64,000 nt of DNA. It comes from Thermoanaerobacter sp. (GTDB lineage Bacteria > Bacillota > Thermoanaerobacteria > Thermoanaerobacterales > Thermoanaerobacteraceae). The translations under genes and the position numbers were made by a program. The DNA lies in assembly GCA_014896455.1 (NCBI GenBank), contig JADBKJ010000028.1, positions 1-64,000 on the forward strand, read 5' to 3'. This document shows, one piece after another, positions 17,885 to 29,141 of the stretch; the stretch's first letter is position 1; every line of letters begins with the position of its first letter. Below the pieces are notes generated by a model. It worked only from the letters and a program-made list of their open reading frames with translations. It was not told where the DNA came from and ran no database searches.

Positions 17885-18286
17885 TTAATCCCTCTGGCAA
17901 AGCTCTAAAAGAACTCCATTTGTACTTTTAGGATGTACAAAAGCTATTTTAGCACCTCCAGCTCCATATCTCGGTACCTCATCTATAAGTTTGATTCCCT
18001 TTTGCTTTAATTCTTCCAAAGTCTTTTCAATATCATCTACTTGAAGGGCTATGTGCTGTATACCCTCTCCCCTTTTTTCTATAAACTTTGCTATAGGGCC
18101 ATCATCGGAAGTAGACTCCAAAAGCTCTATCTCACTATCTCTTACTGGAATAAAAGCTGTCTTTACCTTTTGCTCTTCTACTACTTCTACCCCTGTTATT
18201 TCAAGGCCTAACACATCTTTATAAAATTTTGATGCTTCTTCAATACTTTTAACCGCAATACCTATGTGGTCAATTTTTTTTATCAT
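17885..18286 (-). CDS. mce: Methylmalonyl-CoA epimerase
   Basis: Interconverts (R)- and (S)-methylmalonyl-CoA, linking the mutase product to the carboxyltransferase. 133 residues of the glyoxalase/VOC fold in two beta-alpha-beta3 modules: [26 protein letters not shown] and [24 protein letters not shown]. The metal ligands His (DHIGIAV, QHIALQV) and the late Glu (GVLLELCQ) are present, and [12 protein letters not shown] is typical of the family. It is flanked by meaB upstream and, after a 100-base gap, by mmdA. Confidence 0.96.
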   Translation of the reverse strand: MIKKIDHIGIAVKSIEEASKFYKDVLGLEITGVEVVEEQKVKTAFIPVRDSEIELLESTSDDGPIAKFIEKRGEGIQHIALQVDDIEKTLEELKQKGIKLIDEVPRYGAGGAKIAFVHPKSTNGVLLELCQRD

Positions 18287-18307
18287 TTTAATACCTCCTC
18301 ATAAAAT

Positions 18308-19243
<936 letters not shown>

Positions 19244-19245
19244 TT

Positions 19246-19647
19246 TTATACCGCCCTATTGACATGTTGTTTTATATATTCAATCACTGCAGAGGTAGGC
19301 GTACCGGGTGTAAAAATTTCCGCTATTCCATTCTCTTTCAAAAAAGGCATGTCTTCTTCGGGAATTATTCCTCCTCCTATTACTAGTATGTCATCTGCTC
19401 CTCTTTCTTTTAAAAGCTTGGTTATCTTGGGAAATAAAGTGTTGTGAGCTCCTGACAAAATGCTTAAAGCTACAACATCTACGTCTTCTTGTATGGCAGC
19501 TTCTGCAATTTGCTCAGGAGTTTGCCTAAGCCCTGTGTATATCACTTCCATTCCCGCGTCTCTTAAAGCTCTCGCAATTACTTTTGCCCCCCTGTCGTGA
19601 CCGTCTAATCCCGGCTTCGCTACTAATACTCTTATAGGTCTGTCCAT
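19246..19647 (-). CDS. mcmB: Methylmalonyl-CoA mutase, cobalamin-binding small subunit
   Basis: 133 residues forming a B12-binding Rossmann-like domain. The base-off/His-on motif is plain: [18 protein letters not shown] (DxHxxG), followed by [32 protein letters not shown] (SxL) and [22 protein letters not shown] (GG). In many bacteria this domain is the C-terminal part of a single large chain; here, as in archaea and several clostridia, it is a separate protein encoded just after the catalytic subunit. It rearranges succinyl-CoA and (R)-methylmalonyl-CoA together with the large subunit. Confidence 0.96.
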   Translation of the reverse strand: MDRPIRVLVAKPGLDGHDRGAKVIARALRDAGMEVIYTGLRQTPEQIAEAAIQEDVDVVALSILSGAHNTLFPKITKLLKERGADDILVIGGGIIPEEDMPFLKENGIAEIFTPGTPTSAVIEYIKQHVNRAV

Positions 19648-19659
19648 ATTTATCCTCCT

Positions 19660-21339
19660 TTACAGTATAATCTGCTGCTGATATTCTCCAAAAACGGAAC
19701 GCAACACATCTGTAATTTCACCTAATGTCGCATATTCCCTTACTGCATCTAATATCCAAGGCATCAAATTGTCGTCTCCTTCTGCAGCTTTTTTCAAAGC
19801 CTCTAAAGTCTTTTTCACACTGGCATTGTTTCTCATTTCTTTTACTTTAGCAATTTTTTGTTTTTGCAATTCTTCTACAGCAGGGTCTACTTTTAAAAGC
19901 CCTTTTGGCGGCTCCTCTTCAATTTGGAATTTGTTAAGCCCTACTATTACTCTTTCACCAGATTCTATCTCTTTTTGATATCTATATGCACTTTCTTGTA
20001 TTTCTTTTTGTATATATCCCAAATCAATAGCTCTTGCTGCTCCTCCTAATTCGTCAATTTTCTTTATATATTCAAAAGCCCTCTTTTCAATTTCATCCGT
20101 CAATTTTTCAACATAGTAACTTCCGGCCAATGGATCTGGAGTCTCACAAGCACCGCTTTCATAAGCAATAATCTGCTGCGTCCTTAAGGCAATTCTTGCT
20201 GAATCTTCTGTTGGAAGAGCAAGAGCTTCATCCCTACTGTTTGTATGTAGTGACTGAGTACCTCCTAAAACCGCAGCTAAAGCTTGAATAGTAACTCTGA
20301 CAATATTGTTGTCTGGTTGTTGCGCAGTAAGAGTGGAGCCTGCCGTTTGTGTGTGGAATCTCATCATCATTGACCTTGGGTCTTTAGCGTTAAATCTTTC
20401 TTTCATTATCTTTGCCCACATTCTTCTTGCTGCCCTAAATTTAGCGACTTCTTCGAAAAGGTCGTTGTGGGCATTGAAGAAAAAGGACAACCTTGGAGCA
20501 AATTCATCCACATCAAGACCTGCTTTTATGGCTGCCTCTACATAAGCTATCCCATTTGCCAAAGTGAAGGCCACTTCCTGTACTGCTGTTGCTCCTGCTT
20601 CTCTTATGTGATAACCGCTTATACTTATAGTATTCCACTTAGGAACATACTTAGAACAATACTCAAAAATGTTAGTGATAAGCCTCATAGAAGGACCTGT
20701 TGGGAAAATATAAGTTCCACGAGCTACATATTCTTTTAAAATATCGTTTTGAATAGTCCCATTCAACTTATCTGGAGTTACCCCTTGCTTTTCTGCAACT
20801 GCAATGTACATTGCAAGAAGTATTGCAGCAGGTGCATTAATCGTCATAGAAGTACTGACTTTGTCGAGAGGAATGCCGTCAAAGAGAATTTCCATGTCGT
20901 AAAGTGAATCTATGGCTACACCGACTTTACCAACTTCTCCTTCAGCCATTGGATGGTCAGAATCATAGCCTATCTGTGTAGGTAAATCAAAAGCCACACT
21001 CAAACCCGTCTGCCCTTGAGATAAAAGATATTTAAACCTTTTATTCGACTCTTCTGCAGTTCCAAATCCTGCATACTGCCTCATAGTCCAAAATTTGCCT
21101 CTATACATAGTAGGCTGTACGCCTCTTGTATAAGGATATTCTCCTGGGAAACCAATCTTTTCCAGATAATCTATATCACTTATGTCGTAAGGTGTGTAAA
21201 TCTCTTTAATCTCTATCCCAGACGAGGTCTTGAAGTCCTTTTTCCTCTCTGGAAACTTAGTTAACAACTTTTGCCTTTGATTGACTTCCCATTCTTCTTT
21301 CTTGCGCTTAATTTTTTCTAATTCTTCCTTGTCAACCAT
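19660..21339 (-). CDS. mcmA: Methylmalonyl-CoA mutase, catalytic large subunit
   Basis: 559 residues forming the substrate-binding TIM barrel of the mutase without the B12 domain. Signatures include [30 protein letters not shown] near residue 95, [63 protein letters not shown] and [20 protein letters not shown]; the Tyr and His expected for CoA-ester radical chemistry are in these blocks. The length agrees with the split-type enzyme. It is probably the first gene of the cluster, with AAAGGAGGG before the ATG. The region just upstream (21340-21434) has AT-rich sequence consistent with a promoter but no clear consensus. Confidence 0.97.
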   Translation of the reverse strand: MVDKEELEKIKRKKEEWEVNQRQKLLTKFPERKKDFKTSSGIEIKEIYTPYDISDIDYLEKIGFPGEYPYTRGVQPTMYRGKFWTMRQYAGFGTAEESNKRFKYLLSQGQTGLSVAFDLPTQIGYDSDHPMAEGEVGKVGVAIDSLYDMEILFDGIPLDKVSTSMTINAPAAILLAMYIAVAEKQGVTPDKLNGTIQNDILKEYVARGTYIFPTGPSMRLITNIFEYCSKYVPKWNTISISGYHIREAGATAVQEVAFTLANGIAYVEAAIKAGLDVDEFAPRLSFFFNAHNDLFEEVAKFRAARRMWAKIMKERFNAKDPRSMMMRFHTQTAGSTLTAQQPDNNIVRVTIQALAAVLGGTQSLHTNSRDEALALPTEDSARIALRTQQIIAYESGACETPDPLAGSYYVEKLTDEIEKRAFEYIKKIDELGGAARAIDLGYIQKEIQESAYRYQKEIESGERVIVGLNKFQIEEEPPKGLLKVDPAVEELQKQKIAKVKEMRNNASVKKTLEALKKAAEGDDNLMPWILDAVREYATLGEITDVLRSVFGEYQQQIIL

Positions 21340-21434
21340 AAAAAACCCTCCTTTAATTTTCCCCTTTTACATTATAACACAAATTTTTAACAAATGTTTA
21401 CCTTTTCATTAAAAGCTTCTTTTTTAGCAAAAAA

Positions 21435-21462
21435 GCGGCCAAAGAGAAGACCTCTTAGCCGC
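21435..21462 (-). terminator. Terminator after the DHPS accessory-domain gene
   Basis: GCGGCC and GCCGC arms with an inner AGAG/CTCT pairing directly follow the TAG stop. On the minus strand the hairpin is followed by TTTTTTGC, a good intrinsic terminator for the fhs operon. Confidence 0.8.
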
Positions 21463-21828
21463 CTATCTAGACATTTCCTCAATAACACTTTTTAATTCTT
21501 CTACAACTTCATTAAGCCCAAAATAGCCCTTTTGCATCTTAAGTTTTGCCAAAAGCCTTTGATATTGTCTTAATGTTCCCATTATAATAACGTCAGATTT
21601 TTCAACACTCATATTTACGCAACCTCTTGCTACAGCTGCTTCTCCTCCTACCGCTAATATCTCCTGTTTTATTATGTTAGCAGCTGCTGGATGTACATCA
21701 AAGAGCTTGACAATCCTGAAAACGGCTTTTGGTGCCATAATATCTACAGAAATTTCTTCAGCTTTTATTTGGCTAAGTTCCTTTTTCGCCTGTGACAAAT
21801 TTTGTATATCTAATATTTCTTTTTTCAT
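21463..21828 (-). CDS. Stand-alone homologue of the N-terminal domain of clostridial dihydropteroate synthases
   Basis: 121 residues. The core (FDVHPAAANIIKQEILAVGGEAAVARGCVNM, then VIIMGTLRQYQRLLAKLKMQ) recalls the extra N-terminal domain that many clostridial FolP proteins carry before their TIM barrel, from memory of that architecture. Here it is a separate gene, 20 bases after fhs and probably co-transcribed. The genuine FolP at 3302-4114 lacks this domain. A function in handling folate or pterin cofactors near formate-tetrahydrofolate ligase seems plausible; no catalytic motif is evident. The ATG has a TAG just before it in frame, and its ribosome site is weak, so translation may be coupled to fhs. 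Confidence 0.65.
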   Translation of the reverse strand: MKKEILDIQNLSQAKKELSQIKAEEISVDIMAPKAVFRIVKLFDVHPAAANIIKQEILAVGGEAAVARGCVNMSVEKSDVIIMGTLRQYQRLLAKLKMQKGYFGLNEVVEELKSVIEEMSR

Positions 21829-21848
21829 CTACTTTCATCTACACTCCC

Positions 21849-23516
21849 TTAAAAGAGTCCTGTTATTCTTCCGTTTTCATCAATGTCTATGTTTTCTGCT
21901 GCCGGATGCTTTGGAAGGCCTGGCATTGTCATTATATCACCTGTCAAAGCCACAATAAAACCTGCACCTCTTGAAATTCTTAGTTCTCTTACTGTTATTT
22001 TAAATCCTCTCGGACGGCCTAAAAGTTTAGGGTCATCTGAAAGAGAATATTGAGTTTTTGCCACAACTATTGGCATCTTGTCAAAGCCTAGTCTTTCAAG
22101 GTTTGCTATATCTTTAAGAGCAGAAGCAGTATACTCTACTCCATCAGCTCCATATATTTCTGTTGCAATTATGTGCAATTTATCTTTAATTGGAAGTGTT
22201 TCATCATACAAAACGTGGAAGTTGGAAGGTGTCTCACAAACTTTCACAACTTTTTCAGCTAACTCTATTCCGCCTTCTCCTCCTTTTTCCCAAACTTCTG
22301 CTACCGCCATATCTACTCCTATTTTTTCGCAGGCCCTTCTTACCTCTTCAATTTCCCTTTCAGTATCAAAAACAAACCTGTTGAGAGCTACAACCACTGG
22401 TACCCCAAATTTCTTCACATTTTCAACTTGCTTTTCAAGATTTTCTATTCCTCTTCTTACTGCTTCCACATCTTCTTTTTGTAAGTCTTCCTTCTTAACT
22501 CCTCCATGCATCTTTAAAGCTCTTACAGTCGCTACTATGACGGCTGCATTAGGTGTTAGTCCTCCAAACCTTGACTTTATGTCAAAGAATTTTTCAGCCC
22601 CTAAATCAGCACCAAAGCCTGCCTCTGTTACAAGATAATCTGCCAATTTCAAACCATATTTAGTGGCAATTAAGCTATTACATCCATGAGCAATATTTGC
22701 AAAAGGCCCTCCATGAACAAATGCTGGAACGTTTTCAATCGTCTGCACTAAATTAGGCTTTATAGCATCTTTTAATAAGACTGTCATAGCTCCATTGGCC
22801 TTTAAATCTCTTGCAGTTACAGGATTACCATCTTTATCATATGCTACAATTATGTCACCAATCCTTTTTTTTAAATCCATCAGGTCTCGAGCTAAACACA
22901 AAATTGCCATTATTTCTGACGCCACAGTTATTATAAAACCATCTTGCCTTGGATAGCCATTTGCTTTTCCTCCAAGTCCTACTATTACTTCTCTTAAAGA
23001 CCTATCATTCATGTCCATGGCTCTTTTCCATGTAATGGTCCTTATGTCAATATTAAGTTCATTTCCATGATGGACATGATTGTCAATCATAGCAGCTAGT
23101 AGATTATGAGCAGCAGTAATCGCATGTAAATCTCCTGTAAAGTGTAAATTTATGTCCTCCATAGGTACAACTTGAGAATATCCTCCTCCAGCCGCTCCAC
23201 CTTTTATACCCATAGAAGGACCTAATGATGGCTCTCTTAAAGCTATCATGGCTTTTTTACCTATTTTAGCAAGAGCCTGTCCTAATCCTACAGTAAGTGT
23301 AGTCTTACCCTCGCCTGCGGGGGTGGGAGTTATCGCTGTGACAAGAATAAGCTTGCCATCTTTTCTGTCCTTTATTTTCTCCCATAACGCAGGAGAAATT
23401 TTGGCTTTATACTTGCCGTAGTATTCTAGGTAGTCTTCCTCAATGTCTAACTTTTTTGCAACCTCCCTTATATGAAGCATTTTCGCTTCTTGAGCTATTT
23501 CAATATCAGTTTTCAT
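21849..23516 (-). CDS. fhs: Formate--tetrahydrofolate ligase
   Basis: Makes 10-formyl-tetrahydrofolate from formate, tetrahydrofolate and ATP; used in purine and one-carbon metabolism and in the methyl branch of the Wood-Ljungdahl pathway. 555 residues, standard. Family signatures: the P-loop [61 protein letters not shown], and near the C-terminus [29 protein letters not shown]. No other acetogenesis gene is adjacent, so it need not mean acetogenic growth. An accessory-domain gene of the DHPS family follows. Confidence 0.98.
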   Translation of the reverse strand: MKTDIEIAQEAKMLHIREVAKKLDIEEDYLEYYGKYKAKISPALWEKIKDRKDGKLILVTAITPTPAGEGKTTLTVGLGQALAKIGKKAMIALREPSLGPSMGIKGGAAGGGYSQVVPMEDINLHFTGDLHAITAAHNLLAAMIDNHVHHGNELNIDIRTITWKRAMDMNDRSLREVIVGLGGKANGYPRQDGFIITVASEIMAILCLARDLMDLKKRIGDIIVAYDKDGNPVTARDLKANGAMTVLLKDAIKPNLVQTIENVPAFVHGGPFANIAHGCNSLIATKYGLKLADYLVTEAGFGADLGAEKFFDIKSRFGGLTPNAAVIVATVRALKMHGGVKKEDLQKEDVEAVRRGIENLEKQVENVKKFGVPVVVALNRFVFDTEREIEEVRRACEKIGVDMAVAEVWEKGGEGGIELAEKVVKVCETPSNFHVLYDETLPIKDKLHIIATEIYGADGVEYTASALKDIANLERLGFDKMPIVVAKTQYSLSDDPKLLGRPRGFKITVRELRISRGAGFIVALTGDIMTMPGLPKHPAAENIDIDENGRITGLF

Positions 23517-23534
23517 ATTTTCCCCTCCAGCTTT

Positions 23535-24920
23535 TCATTTATCACTTAAAATTATTTTTACAAGTGTACCTTTACCCTTTTTGCTAAAAATTTTAATATC
23601 TCCATTGTACATCTCTACTATGCTCCTGCAAATCGCAAGTCCTAATCCTGTTCCTTCTTTCTTAGTTGTAAAAAGTGGCTCAACAACTCGTTTAAGATAT
23701 TTTTTCTCTATACCACCTCCATTATCCGCAACTCTTATTATTATCTTTTTTGTGTGATGATTATATTTTGTATTCAATATTATTTTACCATTCTTTTCAA
23801 TAGCGTGAAGGGAATTTTGTACAATATTTAAAATAAGCTGTTTAAGATGATTTTTGTTAATTTTCACAAGTGGAACATCGCCAAAACGCTTTTCTATTTT
23901 AACTCCTTTTTTGGCAGCTTCCGCTTCAAAAAGAAGTAAATATTGATTTATAACAGTATTTAAGTCTATTTCAGCTTCCACTTCTTCTTCACTGTTTCTC
24001 ACTATGCCAAGGTAATTTTTTATTAAGCCCAATACTCTATTTACCTCGTCTAAAATAGTCTCATAATAAGTAGAACTATCTGGATGCTTAGCCTGTAAAA
24101 GCTGTATAAAACCTTTTATAGAAGTTAGAGAATTTTTTATCTCATGAATAGTTGTTGCCGCAAACTTGCCAGCAATTGTGTATTTCTCAGTTTGCTCAAT
24201 CAATTTTTTATATTTTAAATCCTCAGTTATATTTTTTACAGTAATAACTTTCCAATGGTCATTATTTATCTTACCATACTTTAGTAAAAGCACTCTTTCT
24301 TCAATATTATTTTTGGAAGGAATTACAATTTTCTCACCTTTGACTAATCCTTCTTCTGATACATTGAGATCGTATTTTTTTATAATTTCGAAAAATTTTT
24401 CATTTATAAATCTCGTATATTTTATACCAAATAATTCACAAGCCTTGTTATTTATATAAACTACGTTGAATTTGCCGTCAAGTACTATAACTCCTTCTTC
24501 TGTAATATCCATAACATCTGTAGGACTTTTAAACAAATTAAAATAATGTCCTGGTTCTATTTTAAAATAATTTCTCAATTTTACAAAACCTAAATAGGCT
24601 ATTTTATCCCCTGCAGTGTTAGTGATAGAACTCAGCCTTATGCTAAATGACATTTTTATGTTATATTTTGCTGTAAGCTCTATAATAAGCCCATCCTCAT
24701 AAGGGCCTATTTCCTTATAGTTTAAAATATGATAAAAAAAATAATCATAATTTTCTACATCATCAGCACTATACCCCAATATCTCAAGAAGCCTCTTATT
24801 TATGTAGACCACTTTTCCACTTAAATCTTTTAATATAAAAAAATCATGGGCATTATCCAAAAGATTACATATCCATTGCAACGGATTTTTGCTAGAATCA
24901 GAAGCTTTGTATAACTTCAC
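23535..24920 (-). CDS. Orphan PAS-domain sensor histidine kinase
   Basis: 461 residues, apparently soluble, with no membrane helix. Two PAS domains (about 15-110, WICNLLDNAHDFFILKDLSGKVVYINKRLLEILGYS; and about 130-230, VIVLDGKFNVVYINNKACELFGI) precede a HisKA dimerisation region with the phosphorylated His in FAATTIHEIKNSLTSIKGFIQLL. The HATPase domain follows with N-box LILNIVQNSLHAIEKNG, VADNGGGIEKKYLKRVVEPLFTTKKEGTGLGLAIC. The start is GTG with GGGGGG before it. No response regulator is adjacent. Such orphan kinases in spore formers often feed Spo0F or Spo0A, so a role in starting sporulation is possible but only inferred. Confidence 0.9.
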   Translation of the reverse strand: MKLYKASDSSKNPLQWICNLLDNAHDFFILKDLSGKVVYINKRLLEILGYSADDVENYDYFFYHILNYKEIGPYEDGLIIELTAKYNIKMSFSIRLSSITNTAGDKIAYLGFVKLRNYFKIEPGHYFNLFKSPTDVMDITEEGVIVLDGKFNVVYINNKACELFGIKYTRFINEKFFEIIKKYDLNVSEEGLVKGEKIVIPSKNNIEERVLLLKYGKINNDHWKVITVKNITEDLKYKKLIEQTEKYTIAGKFAATTIHEIKNSLTSIKGFIQLLQAKHPDSSTYYETILDEVNRVLGLIKNYLGIVRNSEEEVEAEIDLNTVINQYLLLFEAEAAKKGVKIEKRFGDVPLVKINKNHLKQLILNIVQNSLHAIEKNGKIILNTKYNHHTKKIIIRVADNGGGIEKKYLKRVVEPLFTTKKEGTGLGLAICRSIVEMYNGDIKIFSKKGKGTLVKIILSDK

Positions 24921-25053
24921 GGTATCCCCCCCTTTTTCTCCCTTATCTTTTGTTTAAAAATTTCCTTTTACTAATATATTAGACACAAAGTTATAAAAAT
25001 CCTTCTTCTTTTCAATAATTTTTTTATTGTTAACTAAAACTTTTGTAAAAAAT

Positions 25054-25081
25054 AATGTATAAGTCTTACGACTTATACATT
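25054..25081 (-). terminator. Intrinsic terminator of ftsH
   Basis: AATGTATAAGTC and GACTTATACATT form a perfect 12-bp stem with a 4-base loop just after the ftsH stop. On the minus strand ATTTTTTAC follows. Confidence 0.85.
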
Positions 25082-25082
25082 A

Positions 25083-26918
25083 TTATGCAAATTGCACCCC
25101 ATTTATCTCTTCTCCATGAAAGACTTTTTCAAACTCTTCTGCATTAAGTTTCTCCTTCTCAATCAAAGCCTTTGCAACTCTATGGAGCTTATCCATATTG
25201 TCTTTTAAAAGGGTTTCTGCTCTTTTATATGCCTCCTCAATTATCCTTTTTATTTCTCTATCTATCTCGGCAGCAACTACTTCACTGTAATTTCTCGTCC
25301 TTCCTAAATCACGCCCTAAAAATACTTCTTCACTTCTCGTACCAAACGTCATAGGCCCTAACCTTTCACTCATGCCATACTCTGTAACCATCTTTCTCGC
25401 AATATTTGTAGCTCTCTCAATGTCATTTTGTGCTCCTGTGCTTATATCATTTAGCACTAAACTCTCTGCCACACGCCCACCTAAAAGGTGAACTATCTCA
25501 TCCATCATCTCGGACTTTGACATATAGTATTTATCTTCTTCCGGAAGAAGCATAGTATATCCTCCAGCTCTTCCTCTTGGAATTATTGTAACCTCGTGAA
25601 CAGGTGGAGTATTAGGTAAAAGCTTAGCGACAACTGCATGGCCTGCCTCATGGTATGCCACCAATTTTTTGTCTTTCTCAGACATAATCCTACTTCTTTT
25701 TTCAGGCCCTGCTATAACTCTTGTTATGGCCTCCTCCAGCTCTGCCATAGTTATCTGCTTAAGTCCTCTTCTCGCTGCCAATAAAGCTGCTTCATTCATG
25801 AGATTCTCAAGGTCTGCTCCAGTAAATCCTGGAGTTCTTCTCGCCAGCACCTGCAAAGATACATCAGGAGCCAAAGGCTTATTCCTCGCGTGTATTTTTA
25901 AAATTTCTTCTCTTCCTTTTATATCAGGAATACCAACAGTAATATGCCTGTCAAATCTTCCTGGTCGCAGTAGTGCAGGGTCTAATATATCTGGCCTGTT
26001 TGTTGCAGCAATCACAATTATACCTTCGTTGACACTGAAACCATCCATTTCAACTAACAACTGGTTCAGTGTCTGTTCTCTTTCATCATGCCCGCCACCT
26101 AAACCTGCACCTCTTTGTCTTCCCACTGCATCTATTTCATCAATAAAAACAATACAAGGCGCATTCTTTTTGGCTTGATCAAATAAATCTCTTACTCTTG
26201 CAGCACCTACACCAACAAACATTTCTACAAAATCAGAACCGCTTATGCTAAAAAATGGAACCCCCGCTTCTCCTGCTACAGCTTTTGCTAGAAGGGTTTT
26301 TCCTGTACCTGGAGGCCCTACTAAAAGAACCCCTTTAGGTATTCTGGCTCCTAACTCAATAAATTTTTTAGGGTATTTTAAAAATTCAACTATTTCTTGT
26401 AATTCTTCTTTTTCCTCATCCGCTCCTGCCACATCATTAAAAGTAACTCTTTTGTCTTTATCAGTAACCATCCTTGCTCTACTTTTACCAAAAGACATCA
26501 CTTTGCTTCCTCCCCCACCTTGTGCCTGTTGCATAAAAATATACCAAAATATAACCAAAACAATAACCAAAAACAAGGAAGGAAGCATCTGAACCCACCA
26601 AGGTGGACCTACTTGCGGTTCATTTTTAAAGTCTAATTTTCCCTCTAAAATATATGGATTTACAAAATTCATAAAATTTGTTACATCCGGAATACTGCTT
26701 TTAAACTCTGTCCCATTTTTGAAAGTTCCTTTAACTTCATTTCCCGCAAGAGTGATGCTTTTTACTTGGTTAGAGTTAATATACCTAATTAACTCTCCAT
26801 AATCTATATTTGCTAGCGGTGGTGTACTTTGAGAGTACAACTGTACCATAGCATAAATAGCTATAAAGATTAGCATATAGAGCACCATGCTTCTAATTAT
26901 CTTGTTATTATCGTTCAA
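25083..26918 (-). CDS. ftsH: ATP-dependent zinc metalloprotease FtsH
   Basis: Membrane-bound AAA+ protease that degrades damaged membrane proteins and short-lived regulators. About 611 residues: first membrane helix [21 protein letters not shown], a small extracytoplasmic domain, second helix [19 protein letters not shown], then the AAA module with Walker [21 protein letters not shown], Walker [17 protein letters not shown] and the second region of homology [19 protein letters not shown]. The zinc site is HEAGHAV. The ORF-track start is a TTG inside AAGGAGGGG; I prefer the next TTG (26918), six bases after that site. tilS, hpt and ftsH form the usual order on this strand. Confidence 0.97.
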   Translation of the reverse strand: MNDNNKIIRSMVLYMLIFIAIYAMVQLYSQSTPPLANIDYGELIRYINSNQVKSITLAGNEVKGTFKNGTEFKSSIPDVTNFMNFVNPYILEGKLDFKNEPQVGPPWWVQMLPSLFLVIVLVIFWYIFMQQAQGGGGSKVMSFGKSRARMVTDKDKRVTFNDVAGADEEKEELQEIVEFLKYPKKFIELGARIPKGVLLVGPPGTGKTLLAKAVAGEAGVPFFSISGSDFVEMFVGVGAARVRDLFDQAKKNAPCIVFIDEIDAVGRQRGAGLGGGHDEREQTLNQLLVEMDGFSVNEGIIVIAATNRPDILDPALLRPGRFDRHITVGIPDIKGREEILKIHARNKPLAPDVSLQVLARRTPGFTGADLENLMNEAALLAARRGLKQITMAELEEAITRVIAGPEKRSRIMSEKDKKLVAYHEAGHAVVAKLLPNTPPVHEVTIIPRGRAGGYTMLLPEEDKYYMSKSEMMDEIVHLLGGRVAESLVLNDISTGAQNDIERATNIARKMVTEYGMSERLGPMTFGTRSEEVFLGRDLGRTRNYSEVVAAEIDREIKRIIEEAYKRAETLLKDNMDKLHRVAKALIEKEKLNAEEFEKVFHGEEINGVQFA

Positions 26919-26989
26919 ATAAGGCCCCTCCTTCAAACAAGTCCAACTACCTTTAATCTATAATATCATATCTCCTTTAAAAAACCAAA

Positions 26990-27535
26990 TCATTTGTACA
27001 GCTCTGGCTTTAAAACCCCTATAAATGGGAGATTTCTGTATTTTTCATCAAAATCTAATCCATAACCAACTACAAATTTGTCAGGAATTTTAAATCCACA
27101 ATAATCTACTTTAACGTCTGTTTCTCTTCTTTCAGGTTTATCTAAAATGGTGCAAATTTTTAAACTTCTAGGTTTCCTCTCTAATAAAGTCTTTCTTAAA
27201 TAAGAAAGTGTTAAACCGCTATCTATAATATCCTCAACTATGAGCACATCTTTCCCCTCAATGTTTATGTCATGGTCTTTAATTATTTTTACTATTCCAG
27301 AAGACTGAGTAGAAGAACCATAACTGGAGACTGCCATAAAATCTATTGATAAAGGTAAATCTATCGCACGAGATAAGTCTGCCATAAACATTATTGCTCC
27401 TTTTAAAACCCCAAGGAGGACAAGGTCTTTCCCTTGGTAGTCTTTTGTAATTATTTGTCCTAACTCTTTCACTTTTTCTTTTAATTGCTCTTCCGTAATC
27501 AGAATCTCCTGTATATCTTGTGTTGGACTCGACAT
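26990..27535 (-). CDS. hpt: Hypoxanthine phosphoribosyltransferase
   Basis: Salvages hypoxanthine and guanine with PRPP. 181 residues. The PRPP-binding motif VLIVEDIIDSGLTLSYLRKTL (about residue 95-115) is the hallmark, with VLLGVLKGAIMFMADLSRAI before it and a C-terminal FVVGYGLDFDEKYRNLPFIGVLKPELY. It sits between tilS and ftsH, the conserved order in Firmicutes. GAGGAGG precedes the ATG. Confidence 0.97.
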   Translation of the reverse strand: MSSPTQDIQEILITEEQLKEKVKELGQIITKDYQGKDLVLLGVLKGAIMFMADLSRAIDLPLSIDFMAVSSYGSSTQSSGIVKIIKDHDINIEGKDVLIVEDIIDSGLTLSYLRKTLLERKPRSLKICTILDKPERRETDVKVDYCGFKIPDKFVVGYGLDFDEKYRNLPFIGVLKPELYK

Positions 27536-27560
27536 AAATTTAACCTCCTCTTTTTTTATT

Positions 27561-28937
27561 TTATCCTTTGGTATACTCTATCACAAGGACATTTTTTGTA
27601 TTTTCATCTACCTTAAATTTATCACTCATTCTATAACCTACAACCCACACAATTTCATTGTCTATGGCTAATAAAGGAATGCTATCTCTTATTTCGCGGG
27701 GTATTTTCTCGTCAATAAAAAATTCTTTCAATTTTTTACTCCCCCCCAGGTTAAGAGGAGAAAAAATATCCCCTGCTTGCCTATTTCTAACTACCACATC
27801 TTCCTGTATTTTATCATAGTCAAAAAATTTCGTGTATTTTCCTATGTTAAGTTTTTTTATTTCTTCAATCCCTAAAACACTAGCTTTAAATTGACCAACA
27901 CCACATATCTTAGTAATCCCAGGAATATTTAATTTTGCCCAAAAAGTCTTGGTCTCTTTTTCTTTTACTTTTCTCATTATAAGATTATTATAGCTTTTTA
28001 AAGCCTCAATTTCAAAGGGTAAATCAATTTTTGAGGAAGTTGGTTTGTCTAAAAGGCTTAAAACATCCTCTACATGGATGTATTCTAATCCGTAAATATC
28101 TCCTTTTAATTTTTGGTACATAAGCCTAACTAAGCGCCGCTGAATAGCTAGATGCTGTTTCCTCAGTTTTTTTATATCAGCAAAAATTTCCTCTTGATTA
28201 AAATAGCAAACCTCATTAAAAATCTTTTCACACTCTTTTTCTAAATAGTCATTTTCCTCTAAAATAATTTTTGCCATCCTGTAGATATTTTCTATTATAT
28301 CTACTTCAAAAGTTTCATTTATATAGGGAATTAATTTAAGTCTTACTTTATTTCTCTTATATAAATCTTCATAATTTGTAAAATCTATTACGGGCTTTAA
28401 ATCTTTTTCATTGATGTAATTATCTATTTCTTCCCTTCCTATTTCAATGAGAGGCCTTATTATATTTCCATTTACTGGTTTTATTCCAATGAGGCCAGCC
28501 ATTCCAGAACCTCTTATCAAATTTAAAAAAACTGTTTCCACTACGTCGTTCTTATTATGGGCTACTGCTATTTTATCGCCTTTAACTTCTCTTAATACTT
28601 CCTCAAAAGCCTGATACCTCACATATCGTCCAGCCTCTTCTTCCGAATATCCCATTTCGTTGGCTATTTTTTTTACATCTTTTTCAAATAAAAAAAATGG
28701 GAGTTTCAGTTTGCGGCAAATATCATCAACAAATTGCGCATCTCTTTTAGCTTCTTCTCCTCTTATCATATGATTAACATGTACTACATACAATTTAAGA
28801 TTAAATAAATCTTTTAAATTGTATAAAATATCCAACATACACAAAGAATCAGGTCCGCCGGAAACCCCCATTACAATTTTATCATTTGCCTCAATCATTT
28901 TATACCTTTTAATTGTTGAAATAACCTTATCAATCAT
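27561..28937 (-). CDS. tilS: tRNA(Ile)-lysidine synthase
   Basis: Converts the wobble C34 of tRNA-Ile (CAU anticodon) to lysidine, which switches its reading to AUA and is essential. 458 residues. The PP-loop of N-type ATP pyrophosphatases is at the N-terminus (KIVMGVSGGPDSLCMLDILYNL), followed by YVVHVNHMIRGEEAKRDAQFV and the C-terminal TilS domains (QEDVVVRNRQAGDIFSPLNLGGSKKLKEFFIDEKIPREIRDSIPL). AAGGGG lies before the ATG. The leader upstream contains a 25-base perfect palindrome. Confidence 0.97.
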   Translation of the reverse strand: MIDKVISTIKRYKMIEANDKIVMGVSGGPDSLCMLDILYNLKDLFNLKLYVVHVNHMIRGEEAKRDAQFVDDICRKLKLPFFLFEKDVKKIANEMGYSEEEAGRYVRYQAFEEVLREVKGDKIAVAHNKNDVVETVFLNLIRGSGMAGLIGIKPVNGNIIRPLIEIGREEIDNYINEKDLKPVIDFTNYEDLYKRNKVRLKLIPYINETFEVDIIENIYRMAKIILEENDYLEKECEKIFNEVCYFNQEEIFADIKKLRKQHLAIQRRLVRLMYQKLKGDIYGLEYIHVEDVLSLLDKPTSSKIDLPFEIEALKSYNNLIMRKVKEKETKTFWAKLNIPGITKICGVGQFKASVLGIEEIKKLNIGKYTKFFDYDKIQEDVVVRNRQAGDIFSPLNLGGSKKLKEFFIDEKIPREIRDSIPLLAIDNEIVWVVGYRMSDKFKVDENTKNVLVIEYTKG

Positions 28938-28966
28938 TTCTTAACCCCTTATAGCGATATATACTC

Positions 28967-28991
28967 ATGTTATATAATGATTATATAACAT
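28967..28991. repeat. 25-base perfect palindrome in the tilS leader
   Basis: ATGTTATATAAT-G-ATTATATAACAT, with a single central base. It lies 29 bases upstream of tilS in a 204-base gap that otherwise holds AT-rich sequence and a 30-codon minus-strand frame (METIYRGVEMEK...) without a good ribosome site. It has no T-tract and may be an operator or an RNA hairpin. Confidence 0.5.
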
Positions 28992-29141
28992 CCTCCTCTT
29001 TAAATCAAACCTCTTTTTATATTCCTACTATATTTTCGGCATTTATCTCTTTTTCTTCAAAGAAAAGAATAAGTTTTTCCATTTCAACGCCTCGATATAT
29101 TGTCTCCATATTGTGGAAGGGTTATTCCAATTTATTAACCT

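Noticed and set aside
25669-26592. Long plus-strand ORFs opposite ftsH
   Set aside because: They are shadow frames of the strongly conserved ftsH coding sequence and show Ser/Pro-rich antisense composition.
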